64,000 bases of DNA from Sphingobium sp. Z007 (GTDB lineage Bacteria; Pseudomonadota; Alphaproteobacteria; Sphingomonadales; Sphingomonadaceae): the NCBI RefSeq assembly GCF_900013425.1, contig NZ_FBXK01000005.1:620001-684000 (forward strand), in the 5' to 3' direction. Positions 18,120 to 27,006 of this stretch are shown here, one piece after another. The notes under the pieces are model-generated. The model did no database searches and was not told the origin of the DNA. It saw only the letters and a list, made by a program, of their open reading frames with translations. The first letter of the stretch is position 1; each line of letters begins with the position of its first letter. The translations under genes and the position numbers were made by a program.

Positions 18120-20159
18120 ATGCGCCGGTCCCGCCTCATCATCCTCGCCCTGTTCGTCCTGTTGCTACTGGCGGGCGCTGGCCTGTGGCAATGGCGCGCG
18201 CATGAACGCGACGGCAGTTCGGCCCTGACGCGCGGACTGGCCGCGCTGGACAAGGGCGACGCGCGCACGGCGCGGATCGAATTGATGAACGCGATCAAGG
18301 GCAATCCGCGGTCGGCGGTCGCGCATGAGGCGCAGGCGCGGGCGCTCGCTGAGTTGGGCGACGGTGTCGGCGCGCAGGCGGCGGTACAACGCGCGCGGGC
18401 GCTGGGCGCGCCGCCCGCGCAGACGCGCGCGGTGATGGGGCAGGCATTGTTGGTGCAAGGCGATCTGGAAGGTGCGTTACGGGAAGCACAGGCGCCCGAC
18501 CTGCCAACCGATGCCGCGGTGCCGGCGGCGCGGGTGGTGGCCCGCGCCGCATTGGCGCAGGGGGATTTGGCCGGCGCGCGCGTGGCGCTGGAACGGGCGC
18601 TGAAGGCTGCGCCGCGCGATCCGGCCAATTGGGTCGAATTGGGTCGTTTGCGCATCCTGTCCGGGGATCAGGCCGGGGCGATCGTCGCGGCGGACCGGGC
18701 GGTAGCGCTGGCCCCGACCGACGCGAAGGCGCTGACGCTGCGCGGCGAATTGGTGCGCGGGCAATATGGTCTGACTGCCTCTCTGCCTTGGTTCGAGCGG
18801 GCGCTGGCGGCCAATCCCGATTCGGTGCCGACGCTGGAAGCCTATGCCGCGACGCTGGCGGATGCCGGGCAGGCGAGCGCGATGCTGAGCCTGACCCGCC
18901 GCCTGATCGCGATCGATCCGTCCAACCCGCGCGCCTGGATGATGCAGGCGGTGATGGCGGCGCGGGCCGGGCAGGGCGACCTGGCGCGCACGTTGCTGGC
19001 CCGAACGCAGGGGCGGCTGGACGGGGAACCGGCGACTAGGCTGCTGCGCGGCGTGCTGCAATTGCAGGATGGCAATCCGGTGCTGGCCGCCGATGCGCTT
19101 GGCCCGCTGGTCGCGGAGCAACCGGACAATCGCGCCGCGCGCACGTTGCTGGCGCGGGCTTATTATGCCAATGGCGATTTCGCGTCCGCCGCGTCCACTC
19201 TGGCGCCGCTGGTAGCCCAGCGCGATGCTGATCCCTATGTGCTGACGCTCGCCGCGCGGGCGCAGGAGGCTTTGGGCAATCGGGCGATGGCTGACGACAT
19301 GCTGGCGCGCGCCGCCTGGCCGGTGCGGGCGTCGGCGGATGCCTTTGCCAGCGCTTCGGACGGCGGACTGGCGAGTGGACCTGCGCCCTCCAGCGCGGCG
19401 ACCGCGCGCGATAATGTCCCCTATATCCGCGCGCTGCTCAGCACCGGGCGGACCGGTGAGGCGGTGGGGCGGGCGCAGTTGCTGAGCCGGGCCAATCCCG
19501 GCGCGCCCGACGCCTGGCTGATCCTGGGCGATGCGCTGGGCGCCGACGGCGCGCCGCAGGAGTCGGTGCGCGCCTATGAGGCGGCGGCCAATATCCGCTT
19601 CGATCGGGACGCGGCGTTGCGGCTGGCGGCGGCTTGGGGCCGGATCGGCAACCCGGCGCGCGCGGCGCAGATCGTGCAATTGTTCCTGGCCCAAAATCCC
19701 AATGATGTCGAAGCGCAGCGGCTGGCCGCAAGCATTGCGATGCAGGCGCAGGATTGGCGCGGCGCTTTGCGGATGCTGCGCGCGGTGCAGGGGCAGGTGG
19801 GGGATAATGACGCGGTGCTGATGGCGGACCTGGCCCGCGCGGCGCTGGAGAGCGGGGATCGCACTGGCGCACGCGCCTATGCCGCCCATGGCTATCGGCT
19901 GATGCCGGGCAATCCGCTGACCGCCGATATGTTCGGCTGGGTATTGATGAAGACTGGCGAGAAGGGGCCGGCGGCGATCGACCTGCTGGAAAAGGCGGTG
20001 GCGCTCTCGCCGCAGGCACCCGCGTTCCAGATGCATCTGGGGCAGGCCTATGCCGCTGCGGGGCGCAAGGGGGAGGCGAAGCTGGCGCTTGGTCGGGCGG
20101 CGGCGGTGCGGGGCTTTGCGGGGCGGCAGGATGCGTTGGACGCATTGGCGGCGTTATAG
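18120..20159 (+). CDS. prsT: PrsT, XrtA/PEP-CTERM system TPR-repeat protein
   Basis: A 679-residue protein with one N-terminal membrane anchor (about 5-25, LIILALFVLLLLAGAGLW) followed by many tetratricopeptide-like helix pairs rich in Ala and Leu up to the C-terminus. It probably acts in the periplasm as a scaffold for polysaccharide or PEP-CTERM protein handling; its exact role is unknown for the family. ATG 18120 is preferred to the in-frame TTG 18111, which overlaps the prsR stop. It is the last gene of the prsK-prsR-prsT operon and is followed by a palindromic repeat. Confidence 0.93.
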   Translation: MRRSRLIILALFVLLLLAGAGLWQWRAHERDGSSALTRGLAALDKGDARTARIELMNAIKGNPRSAVAHEAQARALAELGDGVGAQAAVQRARALGAPPAQTRAVMGQALLVQGDLEGALREAQAPDLPTDAAVPAARVVARAALAQGDLAGARVALERALKAAPRDPANWVELGRLRILSGDQAGAIVAADRAVALAPTDAKALTLRGELVRGQYGLTASLPWFERALAANPDSVPTLEAYAATLADAGQASAMLSLTRRLIAIDPSNPRAWMMQAVMAARAGQGDLARTLLARTQGRLDGEPATRLLRGVLQLQDGNPVLAADALGPLVAEQPDNRAARTLLARAYYANGDFASAASTLAPLVAQRDADPYVLTLAARAQEALGNRAMADDMLARAAWPVRASADAFASASDGGLASGPAPSSAATARDNVPYIRALLSTGRTGEAVGRAQLLSRANPGAPDAWLILGDALGADGAPQESVRAYEAAANIRFDRDAALRLAAAWGRIGNPARAAQIVQLFLAQNPNDVEAQRLAASIAMQAQDWRGALRMLRAVQGQVGDNDAVLMADLARAALESGDRTGARAYAAHGYRLMPGNPLTADMFGWVLMKTGEKGPAAIDLLEKAVALSPQAPAFQMHLGQAYAAAGRKGEAKLALGRAAAVRGFAGRQDALDALAAL

Positions 20160-20166
20160 ACAGCCC

Positions 20167-20236
20167 CGTCATTGCAAGCGTAGCGAAGCAATCCAATGGC
20201 GCGCCGGTGGATCGCTTCGCTACGCTCGCAATGACG
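20167..20236. repeat. REP-like palindrome (CGTCATTGC family)
   Basis: Imperfect inverted repeat with arms of about 29 bases: CGTCATTGCAAGCGTAGCGA... against its complement, around a 12-base centre. It lies between convergent prsT and the GntR gene, where it may also stop transcription from both sides. Similar palindromes are common between sphingomonad genes. Confidence 0.85.
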
Positions 20237-20243
20237 ACACGGA

Positions 20244-20588
20244 TTACGCCTTCGCCAGATCCAGATCGTCCAGCCGGATGCCCAGCCGCTTGATCTGCGC
20301 TGCGACCGGTGGCCAGACGCTGTCGAGGAAGCGTTCGCGTTCGGCTTCGCGCAGGCGGCGGGTCGCGCCGTCGGCGACGAACATGCCGACGCCGCGCCTT
20401 ACCACGACAAGGCCGTCGTCCTGAAAGCTTTGATAGGCTTTGGCCACGGTCAGCGGATTGGCGCCCTGCGTCGCGGCGAAGGCGCGCACAGATGGGAGCA
20501 GGTCGCCGTCGGAAAATTCCCCATCCAGGATGGAAGCGGCGATAATCTCACGCAGGCGGAGATAGACGGGTTTGGATTCGTCGGCCAT
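20244..20588 (-). CDS. GntR family regulator, YtrA-like short form
   Basis: A 114-residue transcriptional regulator. The N-terminal winged helix (about 5-75) has the GntR signature: PVYLRLREIIAASILDGEFSDGDLLPSVRAFAATQGANPLTVAKAYQ is encoded across residues 7-54, followed by the wing GLVVVRRGVGMFV. The C-terminal 40 residues are a short helical dimerisation tail, as in the YtrA subfamily, which often regulates ABC transporters; none is adjacent here. The target is unknown. Confidence 0.93.
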   Translation of the reverse strand: MADESKPVYLRLREIIAASILDGEFSDGDLLPSVRAFAATQGANPLTVAKAYQSFQDDGLVVVRRGVGMFVADGATRRLREAERERFLDSVWPPVAAQIKRLGIRLDDLDLAKA

Positions 20589-20660
20589 AGTGCATCAGTG
20601 CCATAATACAGCCATGCGGGTCAATCCGCCCCGTTACGCAGCAATGCTTTGCAACGGTCA

Positions 20661-21239
20661 TTATCTGTCCCAGGTCGATACGATATCGTTATATTCAGGT
20701 CGCGGCCGTTCTTCCTGCGCTTTTCCTGGGGTGCCGATGAACACAAAGCCCGCAATGGTCTCGCCATCGCCGCCGAACGCCGCCCGCACATCCGCATTAT
20801 AGGTCGGCCAGCCGGTCAGCCAGCCGCCGGCAAAGCCAAGCGCGTGGGTGGCATGGATCAGGTTCATGATCGCCGCGCCGACGGAGAGTTGCTGTTCCCA
20901 CACGGGAATCTTGCTGCCCGCGACCGGCGCGGACAGGGCGACCACCAACGTCGGCGCCTGCTGCGCGAACTGGTGCATCGCCTCTATCTCCAGCCGGCCG
21001 GCGTCGGGTTTTTCTGCGCGATAGGCGGTTTCCAGCAGTTCCGCGAGCGCGGTCCGCTGATCCTGCCGCACGATCACGAAGCGCCACGGCGCGAGCTTGC
21101 CATGGTCGGGGGTGCGCAGCGCGATCTCCAAAATCTGGCGCAGTTGCGCGTCGTCCGGGCCGGGCGCGATCAGGTCGCGGGGCTTACCGGAACGGCGGGT
21201 CTGGAGCAGGGCGAGCGGGGAGGAGAGATCGTTGAACAT
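20661..21239 (-). CDS. Nitroreductase family protein (YdjA-like)
   Basis: FMN-dependent oxidoreductase of 192 residues. Motifs: LLQTRRSGKPRDL (phosphate of FMN), ALRTPDHGKLAPWRF, an SVGAAIMNLIHATHALGFAGGW stretch facing the flavin, and FIGTPGKAQEERPRP near the end. The length fits the small single-domain YdjA group, which reduces nitro-compounds or quinones using NAD(P)H. The start is ATG 21239; the frame extends to 21344 without support. Confidence 0.92.
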   Translation of the reverse strand: MFNDLSSPLALLQTRRSGKPRDLIAPGPDDAQLRQILEIALRTPDHGKLAPWRFVIVRQDQRTALAELLETAYRAEKPDAGRLEIEAMHQFAQQAPTLVVALSAPVAGSKIPVWEQQLSVGAAIMNLIHATHALGFAGGWLTGWPTYNADVRAAFGGDGETIAGFVFIGTPGKAQEERPRPEYNDIVSTWDR

Positions 21240-21394
21240 CGCTGCGACAGATGGCGCGGCCTTCGCTTCGGCGCAAGGGCCAGAGCGCACAGATATGGTG
21301 CGCTTTTGACAGGATGATCCGATCCGCTCTAGGCTGCGTCCCATAAGCGGCCCCCGCCTGGCGGGCCGGACACAAGATAAGCAAAGGGTGCCGA

Positions 21395-22918
21395 ATGGCG
21401 ACTTCGGACATGATGACGACCGAGGCAGGCAAGACCTGGCTCGGCCATCCGCGCGGGCTGTATCTGCTCTTCTTCGCGGAAATGTGGGAGCGGTTTTCCT
21501 ATTACGGGATGCGCGCCATCCTGATCTTCTACCTCACCAAACATTTCCTCTTCGGTGAGGACAAGGCGTATCTGCTCTACGGTGCCTACACGTCGCTGGT
21601 CTATATCACGCCGGTCATCGGCGGCTATCTGGCCGACCGTTTCCTAGGACCGCGCAAGGCGGTGCTGGTGGGCGGCGTGTTCATCGCCATCGGCCATTTC
21701 CTGATCGCCATCACCGAGGGGCCGGGGGGGCAAGACCCCCTGTTCCTCAACGGTTTCTACTTCGCGCTGGCCAGCATCATCGTGGGCACCGGCTTCCTCA
21801 AAGCCAATATCTCGGTGCTGGTGGGCGAGCTTTATGCGCGCGACGATCATCGCCGCGATCCGGCCTTTTCGATCTTCTACATGGGCATCAACATGGGCGG
21901 GATGCTCGGCCCGATCGTGTGCGGATTGCTGGGCGAACTATGGGGCTGGAGCTGGGGCTTTGGGGCGGCGGGCGTGGGGATGCTGGCGGGCCTGGTCATG
22001 TTCGTGTGGCTGAAACCCTGGCTGCTGGGCAAGGGCGAGCCGCCCGCGCCACAGATCTTGCGCGCTCGGACCGCGACCGGCCTCAGCCAGGAATGGACCA
22101 TTTATCTGGCCGCCGCGCTCGGCGTCGCCGTGATCTGGCTGGTGATCCGCTATGCTGAACTGCTGGGCTATGCGCTGCTCGCCTTTTCGGCGCTGACGGT
22201 GGTCTATATATTGTGGCGCACGGTCGGCACGCTGGGCAGGATCGACCGCGACCGGATGTTCGCCGCGCTGTTCCTGATCGCGCTCAACCCCCTGTTCTGG
22301 GGCCTGTTCGAACAGACCGGATCGTCGCTCAACATCTTTACCGACCGCAATGTCGATCGCGCCATTTTGGGCTGGGAAGTCCCTGCGTCCCTGTTCCAGT
22401 CGGTCAATTCGGTCTTCATCATCCTGCTCGCGCCGCTGTTCGCGGTGCTGTGGACCTTCCTCGACAAGCGTCGGCTGGAGCCATCCTCGCCCGCCAAATT
22501 CGGCATCGGCCTGGTCCTGTGCGGCGCAGGCTTCCTGGTGCTGGTCGCGGGCGCGGCGATGGCGGGCGAGAATCTGACCCCGGTGATCTTCGTTTTCCTC
22601 ATCTACCTGCTCCACACCATGGCCGAACTCTGCTTCTCGCCGGTCGGCCTGTCGGCCATGACGCGCCTGTCGGTATCGTCGATGGTGGGGCTGGTCATGG
22701 GCACCTGGTTCCTGGCCATGGCGGCGGGCAATTTCATCGCGGGCCTGATCGCCCGCGCCACCGGCAGCGGGGAGGCGGGCGACGTGACCCAGGTGCTGGA
22801 CGTGTATAGCCGCATCGGCTGGTTTGCGATCGTGGTGGGCGGGCTGGTGCTGCTCGTGTCGCCCTATATCAAGCGATTGATGCATCTCGACCTGATCGGT
22901 GCGGAGGACAAAGCATGA
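21395..22918 (+). CDS. Proton-dependent oligopeptide transporter (POT/PTR2 family MFS)
   Basis: Inner-membrane proton-coupled di/tripeptide importer of 507 residues with about 14 membrane segments. The diagnostic ExxERFxYYG motif is present (EMWERFSYYG, about residues 29-38), as are the GGYLADRFLGPRKAV loop and the FYMGINMGGMLGP signature. It overlaps the next gene by 4 bp, so it belongs to an operon with two amidohydrolases. This suggests uptake and cleavage of a peptide-like or cyclic amide substrate. Confidence 0.95.
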   Translation: MATSDMMTTEAGKTWLGHPRGLYLLFFAEMWERFSYYGMRAILIFYLTKHFLFGEDKAYLLYGAYTSLVYITPVIGGYLADRFLGPRKAVLVGGVFIAIGHFLIAITEGPGGQDPLFLNGFYFALASIIVGTGFLKANISVLVGELYARDDHRRDPAFSIFYMGINMGGMLGPIVCGLLGELWGWSWGFGAAGVGMLAGLVMFVWLKPWLLGKGEPPAPQILRARTATGLSQEWTIYLAAALGVAVIWLVIRYAELLGYALLAFSALTVVYILWRTVGTLGRIDRDRMFAALFLIALNPLFWGLFEQTGSSLNIFTDRNVDRAILGWEVPASLFQSVNSVFIILLAPLFAVLWTFLDKRRLEPSSPAKFGIGLVLCGAGFLVLVAGAAMAGENLTPVIFVFLIYLLHTMAELCFSPVGLSAMTRLSVSSMVGLVMGTWFLAMAAGNFIAGLIARATGSGEAGDVTQVLDVYSRIGWFAIVVGGLVLLVSPYIKRLMHLDLIGAEDKA

Positions 22919-24312
22919 GGACATATGGACGCGCGCTGCTGATCGCGGCGCTGCTGACGGGGGTCGCCGGACCCGTCGCCGCGCGCAAGGACAAGGAGGA
23001 AGCACCGCCCGCGCAAGGCTCTTCGGCGGAGCCGGAAAACCCCTATCCCTCCACCTACAAAGCCTATCCCGGCCGCCCCACCGCGATCCGCAATGCCACC
23101 ATCTTCGACGGGGAGGGCGGCCGCATCGACAACGGCGTGGTCTTCCTGTCCGATGGCAAGGTGACGGCCATCGGCGGCCCCGACACGCCGATCCCCGCCG
23201 ACATCGCGCTGTTCGACGGCACGGGCAAATATCTTACCCCTGGTGTGATCGACATCCACAGCCATCTGGGCGACTATCCCTCCCCCGGCGTGGACGCCAA
23301 CAGCGACGGCAACGAAGCGACGGCGCCAGTCACAGCGCATGTCTGGGCCGAACATAGCATCTGGCCGCAGGACGCGGGCTTTTCCCGCGCGCTCGCCAAT
23401 GGCGGCGTGACCAGCCTGCAAATCCTGCCCGGTTCCGCCAACCTGTTCGGCGGGCGCAGCGTCACGCTCAAGAACGTCCCCGCCCGCACCATGCAGGGCA
23501 TGAAATTCCCCGGTGCGCCCTATGGCCTCAAAATGGCGTGCGGCGAAAATCCCAAGCGCGTCTATGGGAGCAAGGGTCGCGAGCCTGCCACCCGGATGGG
23601 CAATATGGCGGTCAACCGCCAGACCTGGATCAAGGCGCGCGACTATCAGAAGAAGCGCGCCGCAGGTAAGGACCAGACCCGCGATCTGGGCATGGAGACG
23701 TTGGCCGACGTGCTGGAAGGAAAGATCCTGGTCCAGAACCATTGCTACCGTGCGGACGAGATGGCCAATGTCATCGATATGTCCAAGGAATTCGGCTATA
23801 AAGTCACCGCCTTCCACCATGCGGTCGAAGCCTATAAGATCGCTGACCTGCTGCGCGACAACGGCATTTGCGCGGCGCTGTGGGGCGACTGGTATGGCTT
23901 CAAGATGGAAGCCTATGACGGCATCAAGGAAAACCTGCCCCTCGTCCACCGCGCCGGGGCCTGCGCCATCGTCCATAGCGACGACCAGGACGGCATCCAG
24001 CGGCTGAACCAGGAAGCGGCCAAGGCGCTGGGCGCGGGGCGGCGCATGGGGATCGACATCCCCGATGAGGTCGCCTGGACCTGGCTCGCCATCAATCCGG
24101 CACGCGCCATGGGGATCGATCAGCAGACTGGCAGCCTCAAGGTCGGCAAGATGGCCGACGTCGTGCTGTGGAACGGCAATCCGTTCAGCACCTATACCCG
24201 GCCGGAAAAAGTGTGGATCGACGGCGCGCTCCTCTACGACAGCGCCAATCCCAAGCTGCGGCCGGTGGTCGATTTCGAACTGGGCCAGATCGGCGCGGGA
24301 GATGTGAAATGA
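22915..24312 (+). CDS. Exported amidohydrolase, metal site intact
   Basis: A 465-residue amidohydrolase-superfamily enzyme with a signal peptide (MRTYGRALLIAALLTGVAGPVAA). Metal-binding residues are present: HxH in DIHSHLGDYPSPG, later histidines in VQNHCYRADE and TAFHHAVEA, and the aspartate in IVHSDDQDG. The family (imidazolonepropionase/dipeptidase-like) hydrolyses amide bonds; the substrate is unknown. The start overlaps the peptide transporter (ATGA) and the end overlaps the next amidohydrolase (ATGA), a tightly coupled three-gene unit. Confidence 0.9.
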   Translation: MRTYGRALLIAALLTGVAGPVAARKDKEEAPPAQGSSAEPENPYPSTYKAYPGRPTAIRNATIFDGEGGRIDNGVVFLSDGKVTAIGGPDTPIPADIALFDGTGKYLTPGVIDIHSHLGDYPSPGVDANSDGNEATAPVTAHVWAEHSIWPQDAGFSRALANGGVTSLQILPGSANLFGGRSVTLKNVPARTMQGMKFPGAPYGLKMACGENPKRVYGSKGREPATRMGNMAVNRQTWIKARDYQKKRAAGKDQTRDLGMETLADVLEGKILVQNHCYRADEMANVIDMSKEFGYKVTAFHHAVEAYKIADLLRDNGICAALWGDWYGFKMEAYDGIKENLPLVHRAGACAIVHSDDQDGIQRLNQEAAKALGAGRRMGIDIPDEVAWTWLAINPARAMGIDQQTGSLKVGKMADVVLWNGNPFSTYTRPEKVWIDGALLYDSANPKLRPVVDFELGQIGAGDVK

Positions 24313-25694
24313 GCGTGCCAAAAGACCTCCGTTCGCTTCGAGCGAAGTCGAGAAGCGCCAAGCGCTGTTCTATCGTTTCTGGACTTCGCTCGAAACGAAC
24401 GGCGGTTGCTTGGCTGGCCTTGGTCTCCGCTTTTGCGCATCCAGCCTTCGCCCAATCCATCGCCATCACCGGCGCGACGCTGGCCATCGGCGATGGCTCC
24501 GAACCGATCAGAAACGGCACCGTCGTCATCAGCGCGGGCAAGGTCGTGGCCGCCGGCGCGGGCGTCGCCGTGCCCGCGGGCGTCAAGACGATCGACGCCG
24601 GCGGCAAATGGGTGACGCCGGGCATCATATCGGGCTTTTCCCGCGTGGGGCTGGCCGAAGTGCCGGGTGTCAAGGAAACCAACGACACCAGCGCCCGATC
24701 GCCTTTCTCGGCCGCGATCGACGTCGCGCCCGTCATCAATCCGCTCGCCAACCCGATCGCGATCAGCCGCACCGCGGGCGTCACCCGCGCCGTGGTCGCG
24801 CCCGCCACCGGCACCAACATCTTCGCCGGGCAGGGCGCGGTGGTCGATCTGGGCGCGGACATGACCCCGATCACCAAAGCCCGCGCCTTCCAATATGTCG
24901 AAATGGGCGAAGCGGGCGCGGACGAAGCGGGCGGCAGCCGCGCGGCGATGATCCTGACCTTCAAGATGATGCTGCGCGAAGCGCAGGACTATGCCAAGGC
25001 CCCCGCCAGCTATGACGGCCGGTCGAAGGACGCGCTGCTCAACCGCGTCGATGCCGAAGCCCTGGTTCCGGTCGTCAGCGGCGCGATGCCGCTGATGGTC
25101 CATGCCGAAAGCGCGCGCGACATCCTCGCGGTCCTCGCCCTGCGGCAGGATTTCCCCGCGTTGAAACTGATCCTGGCGGGGGCAACCGAAGGCTGGATGG
25201 TCGCAGCGCAGATCGCGGCGGCCAAGGTGCCCGTCATCACCGCGGGGCTGGAAGACCTGCCGTCCAGCTTCGAGAAGCTGGCCGCGACGCAAAGCAATGT
25301 CGGCCGACTGGTGAAGGCGGGCGTCAGCGTTTCCATGGGGATGTTGACCGGCGACGACGCCCTCCAACTGCGCACGGCGACACAACAGGCGGGCAATATG
25401 GTCGCGCTGCTCAAAGTGCCCGGCGCGACGGGCCTCAGCTGGGGGCAGGCGCTGCGCACCATCACATCGGCCCCGGCCGAAGCGATGGGGCTGGGCGACC
25501 GCGTCGGGTCGCTCAAGACCGGCAAGGCGGGCGACGTGGTGATCTGGGACGGCGACCCGCTGGAAATGACGTCCGCCCCGGTCGCAGTCTGGATCGACGG
25601 CGTGCAGCAACCGCTCGAAAACCGCCAGACCAAGCTGCGTGACCGCTATGCGACGCCGACCGAGGGCGCGTTGCCCAAGGCCTATGAATGGTGA
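24309..25694 (+). CDS. Amidohydrolase-like paralogue lacking the HxH metal motif
   Basis: A 461-residue protein sharing the overall fold of its upstream neighbour: N-terminal beta-sandwich (ITGATLAIGDGSEPI), barrel, and the closing A-E-A-M-G-L-G-D-R-V-G-S-L-K-T-G-K-A-G-D-V motif. Where active members have TPGxxDxHxH, this one reads TPGIISGFSRVG, so both metal histidines are gone; ILAGATEG replaces the usual HGGTEG. It may be a non-catalytic partner of the intact enzyme or use a different chemistry. Residues about 6-34, between the start and the hydrophobic signal segment (VAWLALVSAFAHPAFA), are encoded by a palindromic repeat. No ATG follows that repeat, so the ATG at 24309 is taken as the start. 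Confidence 0.88.
   Translation: MSVPKDLRSLRAKSRSAKRCSIVSGLRSKRTAVAWLALVSAFAHPAFAQSIAITGATLAIGDGSEPIRNGTVVISAGKVVAAGAGVAVPAGVKTIDAGGKWVTPGIISGFSRVGLAEVPGVKETNDTSARSPFSAAIDVAPVINPLANPIAISRTAGVTRAVVAPATGTNIFAGQGAVVDLGADMTPITKARAFQYVEMGEAGADEAGGSRAAMILTFKMMLREAQDYAKAPASYDGRSKDALLNRVDAEALVPVVSGAMPLMVHAESARDILAVLALRQDFPALKLILAGATEGWMVAAQIAAAKVPVITAGLEDLPSSFEKLAATQSNVGRLVKAGVSVSMGMLTGDDALQLRTATQQAGNMVALLKVPGATGLSWGQALRTITSAPAEAMGLGDRVGSLKTGKAGDVVIWDGDPLEMTSAPVAVWIDGVQQPLENRQTKLRDRYATPTEGALPKAYEW
24329..24402. repeat. REP-like palindrome inside a coding sequence
   Basis: Two 29-base arms (24329-24357 and 24374-24402), complementary except at three positions; the core is TTCGAGCGAAGTC. The element belongs to the same family as the copy at 42546. 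It lies within the first 35 codons of the second amidohydrolase and is read through in frame. Confidence 0.85.
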
Positions 25695-25737
25695 ATGGAG
25701 AAGGGGGGGGACTTCGGTGCCTTTTCCGTGGGATCTC

Positions 25738-25823
25738 TAAAGTGGTGAGGGGTAGCGGCATGTCGATAGGGAGATACCCCTCCGTCAGCCCTTCGGCCTG
25801 TCACTTCCCCTTCAAGGGGAAGA
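25738..25823. repeat. Dispersed sphingomonad-type repeat with hairpins
   Basis: Includes ACCCCTCCGTCAGCCCTTCG and a perfect hairpin TTCCCCTT-C-AAGGGGAA at 25805-25821. This type of element is familiar between genes in this bacterial group. It follows the amidohydrolase operon and could act as its transcription end. Confidence 0.55.
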
Positions 25824-25910
25824 ATCGCCTAAAGCGATCATTCGCGGACATTTAAACGAGTTGTTTAGCACCCGTGTCTAGTCCATTTTGCATCTTAGAT
25901 TGAGGTCAAA

Positions 25911-26168
25911 ATGCTAAGAATAGCGATAGCAATAATAAGCATAATTTTCTTCTTTCCAGTAGTTATAATTGTTGCAATCGCGGCTTATGGTAACACCATT
26001 CCGAATGAACGTTTCACTCTACATGTCGTGCAATATGAAGCATGCGCCTCAATATTGGTTTCTATTGCGCTAATATTCTCGCCAAAAATCCAGTTTTTGC
26101 ATTTCATTGTTACATTTGTAACGATATTATCGATCATCGGCCTTATTTTATATGTTATGTTTCAATAA
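25911..26168 (+). CDS. Small membrane protein in an AT-rich patch
   Basis: An 85-residue protein with about three hydrophobic segments (roughly 3-27, 43-57, 60-83) and little else. I do not recognise it. Codon use differs sharply from the rest of the window: six of the first 19 codons are ATA, and AGA and CTA also occur, all rare in this GC-rich genome. The surrounding 25.85-26.2 kb is likewise AT-rich. This suggests recent acquisition. No clear ribosome site. Confidence 0.6.
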   Translation: MLRIAIAIISIIFFFPVVIIVAIAAYGNTIPNERFTLHVVQYEACASILVSIALIFSPKIQFLHFIVTFVTILSIIGLILYVMFQ

Positions 26169-26394
26169 ATTACATCGTGCGTGATGTGGCAGGCTTGCCC
26201 TGCCGCAAACCGACCTTCCGATTCCCACCCAAAACTGTCCTACATGCCCTGTCTTTGCTACATTGGCGTCGGCTCTTTCACACGACCGCTTTTCGCGCCA
26301 TCCGCGCGCCTCTGATGCTCGTAACGAAATTTCCTATTTCCGCATTAAAATGTCGAAACCGGCGGGAAATGTGCGAAGTTAAGCGCGGAAAACC

Positions 26395-26892
26395 TTAGCC
26401 GCCGGTCGCGCCCCACACGTCGCTGGCCTTCACATAGCCGCGCTGACCCTTGGCGTCGAAATTGCACCAGCCGCCCGAACAGTCGCCCAGTCGCCCGACC
26501 ACGCCGCGGCCCGCCCGGAACAGCGCCCGCGATCCATCGCGCGGCGATTCGCGCAGCGGCGCGACCTCCGACCGGACGATCGCGGTCGGCGTGTCGCTGA
26601 GCAGGCGGACATGCATCCAGCCTTGCGCGCCATCGGGGTCTTCCACCTTACGCCATAGGCCCAGCACCTGCACCACTTTTACCGGGAGGTCGCGGCGGCG
26701 GTAGATCCAGTTGGATGGATAATCCAGGCTAGGTCCGACGCGCATCCGCGCCTCGTCCTGCGATAGCGACGCCCAATAGGGCACCGGCTTGCCCGGCCCG
26801 GCCAGCGCCGCGCTCGCCGTCGCCACACAGGCGACCGCCGCGACGCCCCATAAAAGACGCTTCATTCCAGACCCAAATGCCGTATCACCCAT
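26395..26892 (-). CDS. Exported SH3-domain protein
   Basis: A 165-residue protein with a signal peptide (MKRLLWGVAAVACVATASAALAG) and two SH3-like segments. The first (about 45-100) contains ARMRVGPSLDYPSNWIYRR, LPVKVVQVLGLWRKVEDPDG and GWMHVRLLS; the second (about 105-160) contains LRESPRDGSRALFRAG and GYVKASDVWG. Such bacterial SH3b proteins bind cell-wall components. ATG 26892 has AAGGAA six bases upstream; an internal ATG at 26865 starts right at the signal peptide and is equally possible. Confidence 0.9.
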   Translation of the reverse strand: MGDTAFGSGMKRLLWGVAAVACVATASAALAGPGKPVPYWASLSQDEARMRVGPSLDYPSNWIYRRRDLPVKVVQVLGLWRKVEDPDGAQGWMHVRLLSDTPTAIVRSEVAPLRESPRDGSRALFRAGRGVVGRLGDCSGGWCNFDAKGQRGYVKASDVWGATGG

Positions 26893-27006
26893 TGTCGTTC
26901 CTTACTCCCGGCCGTGGCGCGCCGACAAGCGCTGATGTCGCCGGTGGCGTTGTCCGTCGCCATATCCGCTTGACCGGCGACGCGGGCGGGAATAGCGGCT
27001 TGAACC

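Noticed and set aside
25703-25715. Run of eight G residues after the amidohydrolase gene as a phase-variable tract
   Set aside because: It lies after the stop codon and outside any promoter I can identify, so a switching role has no support.
26875-26900. GGAAC on the minus strand before the SH3 gene
   Set aside because: The expected -10 element is absent (GCAT/CATT), and the box overlaps the ribosome site.
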